From Clostridiales bacterium (lineage in GTDB: Bacteria > Bacillota > Clostridia > Oscillospirales > Oscillospiraceae), in the NCBI GenBank assembly GCA_004555655.1, contig SFHJ01000011.1, positions 1 through 40,716 on the forward strand: a DNA stretch of 40,716 nt. Reading direction: 5' to 3'. Under the pieces are notes generated by a model. The model was not told the origin of the DNA, ran no database searches, and worked only from the letters and a program-made list of their open reading frames with translations. This document shows, one piece after another, positions 35,528-40,716 of the stretch (within the stretch, counting starts at the first letter, position 1; each line of letters begins with the position of its first letter). Both the position numbers and the translations under genes were made by a program.

Positions 35528-36979
35528 TTATGGCTTTTTGCTGCGGTTGCGGCTGCGGCGGCCGTCGGCGAAGGCCACGACCCTGCCCGGCGGCGCGAAG
35601 GGGTCGGAGCGGTACTTTCTGACGGGCGATTTCGCCGGCTTTGCGGCGGGCGGCTGCGGCAGGTGCGTGGCTTCGGGCAGCTTGACGGCAGGCGGCTGCT
35701 TGACAGGCGCTGCCTTTGGGGTGGGCGCTCTGGCAGGCTCCTGCTGTTTTGGCGCGCTCATTTTGGCGTTCCCGGGCTTTTTCTGCGCGTTTGGCTGCTG
35801 CTTTGCAGGCCGCGGCGGGCGCGGCTGCTTGACCGACGGCTCGAAAACCTCCATGGGCCAGGGATGCCCGCTGATCTCGGGAATGGTCTTCTTTGTCAGC
35901 TTTTCGATGTCCTTCAGATATGCCAGCTCGTCAAAATTGCAGAAGCTGATGGCAAGGCCGCTGCGCCCGGCGCGGCCCGTGCGGCCGATGCGGTGCACAT
36001 ACGTCTCGGGGACGTTGGGAAGATCAAAATTGATGACAAGCGGCAGGTCGCTGATGTCAATGCCGCGCGCGGCAATATCTGTTGCGACAAGCACGCGAAT
36101 CTCGCCCGCTTTGAAGCTGGTGAGGGCATTCACGCGGGCGGTCTGGCTCTTGTTGCCGTGGATGGCCATAGCAGGAATACCGGATTGCGCCAGCTCGCGC
36201 ACCACGCGGTCGGCGCCGTGCTTGGTGGCGGTAAAGACGAGGACGGATGCTTCCGGCCGCTGCTGCAAAAGCCAGACGAGAAGCCGCCGCTTGTTGGCCT
36301 TGTCCACCTTATAAAGCTGCTGCTCGATGGCCTCGACCGTGGACGCGGGCGGCGTGACCTCGACGCGCACCGGGTCGCAGAGAATCTGCTTCGAGAGCGC
36401 CGCGATCTCCTGCGGCATGGTGGCGGAAAAGAGAAGCGTCTGCCGCTTGGAAGGCAGGCGCGCAATGACCCTGCGCACATCGTGGATGAAGCCCATGTCG
36501 AGCATCCGGTCGGCCTCGTCGAGCACAAACGTCTCAATGCGGCTTAGATCGATAAAGCCCTGATTGCACAGGTCGTTGAGACGGCCCGGCGTGGCGATGA
36601 GCACGTCTGCACCGCTTTGCAGCGCTTCGACCTGCGGGGCCTGTCCCACGCCGCCGAAGATAACCGTACTGCGCACGGGCAGGTATTTGCCGAACTGGTC
36701 AAAATTCTCGCCGATCTGCAGCGCCAGCTCACGCGTTGGCGTGAGAATGAGCGCGCGGATGGGCTTGTGGGTCTTTGCGATACGGCCGTGCAGCCGCTGC
36801 AGAATGGGGATGGCGAAGGCTGCGGTCTTGCCGGTGCCAGTCTGCGCGCAGCCGACAAGGTCGCGTCCTTCCAGCACCGGGCCGATGGCCGCGGCCTGGA
36901 TGGGCGAGGGCGCTTCGTAGCCCAGTTCTTCTATCGCACGCAGCAGCGCGGGCAGTAATTTTAAATCCTGAAATGTCAT
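35528..36979 (-). CDS. DEAD-box ATP-dependent RNA helicase
   Basis: The 483-residue protein has all core motifs: Q motif (YEAPSPIQAAAI), AQTGTGKT, PTRELALQ, TPGRL, VLDEADRMLDMG, SATMP, VATDIAARGID, and HRIGRTGRAG. After about residue 370 comes a low-complexity tail rich in Pro, Lys, Gln and Ala, ending in a basic segment (RRSRNRSKKP) that probably binds RNA. It is of the RhlE/CshA type, acting in mRNA decay or ribosome assembly. I chose ATG at 36979 because AAAGGA precedes it. Confidence 0.92.
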   Translation of the reverse strand: MTFQDLKLLPALLRAIEELGYEAPSPIQAAAIGPVLEGRDLVGCAQTGTGKTAAFAIPILQRLHGRIAKTHKPIRALILTPTRELALQIGENFDQFGKYLPVRSTVIFGGVGQAPQVEALQSGADVLIATPGRLNDLCNQGFIDLSRIETFVLDEADRMLDMGFIHDVRRVIARLPSKRQTLLFSATMPQEIAALSKQILCDPVRVEVTPPASTVEAIEQQLYKVDKANKRRLLVWLLQQRPEASVLVFTATKHGADRVVRELAQSGIPAMAIHGNKSQTARVNALTSFKAGEIRVLVATDIAARGIDISDLPLVINFDLPNVPETYVHRIGRTGRAGRSGLAISFCNFDELAYLKDIEKLTKKTIPEISGHPWPMEVFEPSVKQPRPPRPAKQQPNAQKKPGNAKMSAPKQQEPARAPTPKAAPVKQPPAVKLPEATHLPQPPAAKPAKSPVRKYRSDPFAPPGRVVAFADGRRSRNRSKKP

Positions 36980-37017
36980 AAGAATCCTTTGCTGTGTTAT
37001 CATCAGGCGGCGCGGGA

Positions 37018-37052
37018 GAGAAAAGCTCCCGAAACCGGGCGGTTTCGGGAGC
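37018..37052 (-). terminator. Terminator of the D,D-carboxypeptidase gene
   Basis: GCTCCCGAAACC and GGTTTCGGGAGC form a perfect 12-bp stem with a four-base loop, followed on the minus strand by TTTTCTCTC. Confidence 0.85.
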
Positions 37053-37149
37053 ACGAAAACGCGAAACGCGGCCGCACGCGGCCTGTGGGACTATTATATG
37101 CCAAAAGCGCGGAAATGTCCAGTAAAATCCTGCCGGATGGATCGGACGC

Positions 37150-38295
37150 TCATTCTGCCATACACACGCGGCCGAGCAGCTGCGTGAATACGTCCCAGAA
37201 TGTGAGCGCCTCGACGCGTGCGGGCGCGACGAGTGCAATTTCGGCCAGTGCTTTATCGCCCGAGCGGACCGTCATCGTGCCAAGCCTCTGGCCCTCGGCG
37301 ACGGGCGCGGTGACGCTTTCGTCGAGCTGCACCTCGGTCTGTATACCCGCGGCCAGCGCCTTGTCGATCAGGATCGGCTCGCTCGTCTCCGGCACGGGCG
37401 TGAGAGCGTCGGACTTTCCCAGCACGACCGGCACACTGCCGATGGCCTGCGGCTGCGGCGTGACGAGCGCGTAGTTGGAAAAGCCGTAATTCAGAAGCGC
37501 CTTGGCCGATTCAAAGCGGTCGGTGGAGCTTTGGCAGTGCAAAACGACCGCAATCAGCTCCATGCCGCCGCGCTCTGCCGAGGCAGACAGGCAGTAGCCC
37601 GCGGCGGAGGTGTAGCCGGTCTTGAGCCCCGTTGTGCCGTCGTAGAAGCGGACGAGCTTGTTGGTGTTGGACAGGCCAAACTCGCCGTTTCGTACCGTGT
37701 CCATCCAGATGGTGGTGTATTTTTTGATTTCGCTGTGTTTCAGAAGCTCCCGCGACATGATGGCAATGTCCCAGGCACTTGTCAGATGCTCGGCCGCCTC
37801 CGGCTCGTCATCCAGGCCCGTGCAGTTGACAAAGTGCGTGTCCTGCATGCCAAGCTCGGCCGCGCGCTCGTTCATCATGCCGACAAAGGCCGATTCACTG
37901 CCCGCCACGTGCTCGGCCAGCGCCGTAGCGCAGTCGTTGGCCGACGAAACGACCACGGATTTGAGCATCTCCTCGAAGCTGAGCTGCTCGTTTTCCTCCA
38001 GATAGATCTGGCTGCCGCCCTTGGCTGCGGCGGCGCTTGATGTGGTGATGGTGTCGTCCCACGAGATGCGCCCGTCTTCAAGTGCCTCCATGACGAGCAG
38101 AAGCGTCATGATCTTTGTCACGCTCGCCGGGCGCAGCCGTTCGTGCGCGTTTGATTCATAGAGCACTGTGCCCGTCGCGGCTTCCATCAAAATAGCGGAC
38201 GGCGCGGCGAGATCCAGCGCGGCGGCCTGCGCGCCGGTGACCGAAGAGGCCGCAAGAATGAGTGCCAGCAGCAGGCACGGCAGCGTTTTTTTCAT
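37150..38295 (-). CDS. D-alanyl-D-alanine carboxypeptidase (PBP5/6, DacF-like)
   Basis: This 381-residue exported penicillin-binding protein has a signal peptide (MKKTLPCLLLALILAASS), then the catalytic SxxK in PASVTKIM (about residue 60), SAN in VSSANDCATALAEH, and KTG in GLKTGYTSAAGY. The C-terminal domain (about 270-380) is the PBP5-type beta domain with an amphipathic end. It trims pentapeptides in peptidoglycan. GAAGGGTG precedes the ATG. Confidence 0.92.
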   Translation of the reverse strand: MKKTLPCLLLALILAASSVTGAQAAALDLAAPSAILMEAATGTVLYESNAHERLRPASVTKIMTLLLVMEALEDGRISWDDTITTSSAAAAKGGSQIYLEENEQLSFEEMLKSVVVSSANDCATALAEHVAGSESAFVGMMNERAAELGMQDTHFVNCTGLDDEPEAAEHLTSAWDIAIMSRELLKHSEIKKYTTIWMDTVRNGEFGLSNTNKLVRFYDGTTGLKTGYTSAAGYCLSASAERGGMELIAVVLHCQSSTDRFESAKALLNYGFSNYALVTPQPQAIGSVPVVLGKSDALTPVPETSEPILIDKALAAGIQTEVQLDESVTAPVAEGQRLGTMTVRSGDKALAEIALVAPARVEALTFWDVFTQLLGRVCMAE

Positions 38296-38363
38296 AAAAA
38301 ATCACCCTTCCGTTTCATCTGGTACAAGCGTATGAAACGGAAAGGCGCAATATCACAGAAGAC

Positions 38364-38615
38364 TCAGTCCAGATGCCGCGCGGCATCTATGTAGGGCTGG
38401 ATGGCGGCGATGAAGGGCTGCGGGTCGGCATAGCGGTCGTCGATGCGGATCGTCAGCAGGGTATTGAGATGTACGTCGAACAGACCCAGAATCGATTTGG
38501 CATCAAAAGTGTTATCACCCTCCAGAATCTGAACCGGGAACGGCTGACGGTTGGCAATGCTGACAAATGTGCTGATCTCCTTGACTGAACGGAATACAGC
38601 TGTATATTCTTTCAC
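38364..38615 (-). CDS. HPr-like protein lacking the active-site histidine
   Basis: The 83-residue protein aligns with HPr of the PTS over its length. The region around Ser46 is recognisable (FDAKSILGLFDVHL for the usual KSIMGVMSL), but GIHARP with the phosphorylated His15 is replaced by SVKEISTFVS. It cannot act as a normal phosphocarrier; the serine suggests it may still be a target of HPr kinase or a Crh-type regulator. The start is GTG at 38615 with AGGAGG 8-9 bases upstream. Confidence 0.75.
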   Translation of the reverse strand: MKEYTAVFRSVKEISTFVSIANRQPFPVQILEGDNTFDAKSILGLFDVHLNTLLTIRIDDRYADPQPFIAAIQPYIDAARHLD

Positions 38616-38786
38616 AGAAATACCTCCTGATTAGACTGTACAATCCAGGGAATTTCGAATATAATAAATCGCGAACGACCGCGTTTACTGACGGTTATTA
38701 TAGTATAAGCGAAAAAAAGTTTTGTGACTATGCACAAAACGAACGAACCTTTTTTGTACATTATCTTTTTCTTGGTGGTTTTACCT

Positions 38787-40079
38787 ATGAAATTTGCATT
38801 TTATACATTGGGCTGCAAAGTCAATCAATATGAGACGCAGGCGATGCAGCGGATGCTGGCCGAACGCGGGCACATGATTGGAGAATTCGACGAGGTGTGC
38901 GACGGCTACATCATCAACACCTGCTCGGTGACGGCCGTATCCGATAAAAAATCGCGCAATATGATCCGGCGCGCGCGTGCAAAAAATCCGCAGGCCGTAA
39001 TCGGCGTGTGCGGCTGCTACGCGCAGGCAGCGCCAGACGAGGTCAATGCGCTGGGTGTGGACGTGATGGTGGGCACGGCCGACCGGGCGGAGTTTGTCGA
39101 GCACATGCTTTTGGCCGCGCAGGAGCGGCAGAGCTGGCAGAAGGTCTGCCCGGCAGGTGAGGCGCGCACGTTTGAAATTTTGCCCGCAGGCGGGCTTTTT
39201 GAGCGGACGCGGGCGCTTTTGAAGGTGGAAGACGGGTGCAATAATTTCTGCACCTACTGCATCATTCCGTATACGCGCGGGCGCGTGCGCTCGATGGAGC
39301 TGAATGAGGCGGTGCGCCAGGCCGTGGCGCTCCGCGAGGCGGGCTACCGCGAGATCGTGATCAACGGCATCGAGATCTCCTCCTGGGGCTGGGAACGGCA
39401 CGACGGCAGCACACTTCGCCAACTTGTCGCGGCGCTGTGTGAGGCCGTACCGGATGTACGCATCCGTCTGGGCTCACTTGAGCCGCGCACGATCGACGCC
39501 GAGTTCTGCCGCGCGCTTTGCGGCTTTGAAAACCTCTGTCCGCAGTTCCATCTGAGCCTGCAGAGCGGCAGTGATGCGGTATTAAAGCGGATGCACCGCA
39601 AATACGACACGGCGAGGTTCTATGAGAGCGTCAGATTGCTGCGCGAGTACTTCCCGGGCTGCGCGGTGACGACCGACCTCATCGTGGGCTTTCCAGGTGA
39701 GACAGAGGCGGAATTTTCCGAATCGCTGGAATTTATGCGCAGGTGCAAGCTGGCGCAGGTGCATATCTTCCCGTATTCCCGGCGCAGGGGAACGCCGGCT
39801 GCAACCATGCCCGGCCAGTTGACAAGCGCTGAGAAGGCTGCGCGGGCAGAAAAGGCCGCGCAGACAGCGCAGGAACTTGAGCAAAGCTACCGGCAGGCGA
39901 TGGCGGGCTCGGTGCAGGAGGTTCTGTTCGAGCAGCCCGAGGGTGAATATTTTACGGGGCACGCGAAAAACTATGTGAAAGTGTATGTGAAGGCGCAGGA
40001 TGCGGCGCTGCACAACACCGTGCGCGGCGTGCGCGTGCTGGAGCCGTATGCGGACGGCGTACTGGCCGAGCTTGTTTAG
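38787..40079 (+). CDS. mtaB: tRNA t6A37 methylthiotransferase MtaB
   Basis: The 430-residue radical-SAM enzyme has the N-terminal UPF0004 domain with three cluster-binding Cys (TLGCKVNQYE, NTCSVT, GCYAQ), the radical-SAM motif CNNFCTYC (about residues 152-159) and a C-terminal TRAM domain. CKVNQYETQ is typical of MtaB, not MiaB. It converts t6A37 to ms2t6A37 in tRNA. I chose ATG at 38787; an earlier ATG gives an unrelated hydrophobic extension with no ribosome binding site. It is divergent from the HPr-like gene. Confidence 0.92.
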   Translation: MKFAFYTLGCKVNQYETQAMQRMLAERGHMIGEFDEVCDGYIINTCSVTAVSDKKSRNMIRRARAKNPQAVIGVCGCYAQAAPDEVNALGVDVMVGTADRAEFVEHMLLAAQERQSWQKVCPAGEARTFEILPAGGLFERTRALLKVEDGCNNFCTYCIIPYTRGRVRSMELNEAVRQAVALREAGYREIVINGIEISSWGWERHDGSTLRQLVAALCEAVPDVRIRLGSLEPRTIDAEFCRALCGFENLCPQFHLSLQSGSDAVLKRMHRKYDTARFYESVRLLREYFPGCAVTTDLIVGFPGETEAEFSESLEFMRRCKLAQVHIFPYSRRRGTPAATMPGQLTSAEKAARAEKAAQTAQELEQSYRQAMAGSVQEVLFEQPEGEYFTGHAKNYVKVYVKAQDAALHNTVRGVRVLEPYADGVLAELV

Positions 40080-40480
40080 AGCCAGCAATACGCGGGCCAT
40101 GGCTCGCGGAACAGAAGGTAGCGCAGCGCGTCGTCGGCCAGAACAGCGAAGACGGACAGCGGAATCCAGAGCGTGAAATAGCACAGGCAGATTTGTCCGA
40201 GAAAGTTGGGTTGAAGCGTGCGGTAATCCCAGACGGCGTAGCTGCGGTTGAAGCTCAGGCCCACAGCCAGCTCGGAAAAAGTAATGGTACACGCGCCAAG
40301 CATCGCCTGCACCGAAACCGGCGTTGCCGGCGCAAGCTCATTGAGAAGCCCAATGAGTACGAAGCACACCCCACCGTCAAAAAACATGCTGATATGCGAC
40401 CGCCCGCGCCATGCAAACTCAATCAGCACATACATGATGCCGCCGGTGAGCGCGAGCGGGAGAAGTTTTACAGCAGACAT
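40076..40480 (-). CDS. Putative ABC-transporter permease family membrane protein (PF06541-like)
   Basis: This 134-residue protein has about four hydrophobic segments, with the family-like segment VWDYRTLQPNFLGQICLCYF near residue 90 and EFAWRGRSH near the N-terminus. The family is named as putative ABC permease, but no transport role is established and no ATPase lies nearby. I chose ATG at 40480 because GGAGGG precedes it. It overlaps the end of mtaB by four bases, tail to tail. Confidence 0.75.
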   Translation of the reverse strand: MSAVKLLPLALTGGIMYVLIEFAWRGRSHISMFFDGGVCFVLIGLLNELAPATPVSVQAMLGACTITFSELAVGLSFNRSYAVWDYRTLQPNFLGQICLCYFTLWIPLSVFAVLADDALRYLLFREPWPAYCWL

Positions 40481-40558
40481 TTCCAATCCCTCCGGCGTTA
40501 GTATGTGCTGCGCGGCGAAGAATCATCAAAATTTTTCAAAAAAGCCGCAGGTTGTGTG

Positions 40559-40587
40559 TTGACAAATCGGTGTTTACCATTTATAAT
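40559..40587 (+). promoter_or_regulatory. Promoter of the tRNA-Met/tRNA-Glu unit
   Basis: Consensus TTGACA (40559-40564), a 17-base spacer and consensus TATAAT (40582-40587), 31 bases upstream of tRNA-Met. This is the strongest promoter in the window. Confidence 0.92.
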
Positions 40588-40617
40588 ACATCGTGCCGTT
40601 AAACGCGGCGTATATAA

Positions 40618-40693
40618 GGCGGCATAGCTCAGTTGGTAGAGCATTCGGTTCATACCCGGAGTGTCATCTGTTCGAGTCAGATTGCCGCTACCA
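40618..40693 (+). tRNA. tRNA-Met (anticodon CAT)
   Basis: Complete cloverleaf: acceptor GGCGGCA/TGCCGCT, D-arm GCTC/GAGC, anticodon stem TTCGG/CCGGA with loop TTCATAC, T-arm ATCTG/CAGAT, discriminator A and an encoded CCA. The fully paired first base pair suggests the elongator form. Confidence 0.95.
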
Positions 40694-40716
40694 GGCCCGT
40701 TGGTCAAGCGGTTAAG
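40694..40716 (+). tRNA. tRNA-Glu, 5' part (cut by the window end)
   Basis: The last 23 bases (GGCCCGT acceptor, TG, GTC, then the AAGCGGTTAAG D-loop) match the typical 5' part of tRNA-Glu and follow tRNA-Met without a gap. The anticodon is outside the window. Confidence 0.7.

Overview
The window looks like a chromosome segment from a GC-rich, spore-lineage Firmicute, most likely Clostridia of the Oscillospiraceae/Ruminococcaceae type. The reasons are a Spo0A-family regulator, three T-box leaders, a THF riboswitch beside folT-folC, 2-oxoacid:ferredoxin oxidoreductase genes, RqcH and Mini-RNase III, SLH-repeat exported proteins, AGGAGG-type ribosome binding sites and TTGACA/TATAAT promoters. 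There is no rRNA, CRISPR array or complete mobile element. A short replication-ATPase-like fragment at the left edge and a duplicated tRNA-Lys 3' end suggest an old integration near positions 1-2900.

Layout. 1-2550: possible element remnant, a duplicated-XRE regulator (-) divergent from a degenerate Spo0A paralogue (+). 2784-3517: a five-tRNA operon on the minus strand (Gly, Arg, His, Gln, Lys) with promoter and terminator. 3514-5479: two AraC-family regulators (-). 5630-20617: a metabolic island on the plus strand in three transcription units, each starting with a T-box leader. 20623-22792: an MFS transporter and a peptidoglycan amidase. 22770-23438: an AT-rich membrane-anchored Mrr-like nuclease. 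23491-25550: folC and folT (-) under a THF riboswitch. 25725-40480: mostly housekeeping genes (nagB, DnaQ-like exonuclease, rqcH, mrnC, DEAD-box helicase, D,D-carboxypeptidase, mtaB), mixed with a Cys-rich repeat protein, a glucose-6-phosphate-isomerase-like protein without catalytic residues and an HPr-like protein without the active-site His. 40559-40716: a tRNA-Met with a near-perfect promoter and the start of tRNA-Glu.

The main discovery candidate is the T-box island. Read at one fixed offset from the conserved GAG of the specifier loop, the three leaders give CTG (Leu), ATC (Ile) and GTA (Val). All three have TGGT in the T-box, which fits the A73 discriminator of these tRNAs. They control a LeuA-like protein that has lost its metal ligands but kept the leucine-binding domain, a TIM-barrel/acyl-CoA ligase fusion, two XRE-HTH/cupin/acyl-CoA synthetase fusions, and an operon with a P-loop ATPase, a four-subunit branched-chain 2-oxoacid:ferredoxin oxidoreductase, an omega-amidase-like hydrolase and a branched-chain aminotransferase. 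T-boxes switch genes on when the cognate tRNA is uncharged, so the expected direction is anabolic. Exogenous isovalerate, 2-methylbutyrate or isobutyrate would be activated to acyl-CoA, reductively carboxylated to the 2-oxoacid, and transaminated to Leu, Ile or Val. This reading is inferred from gene content and leader logic and has not been tested.
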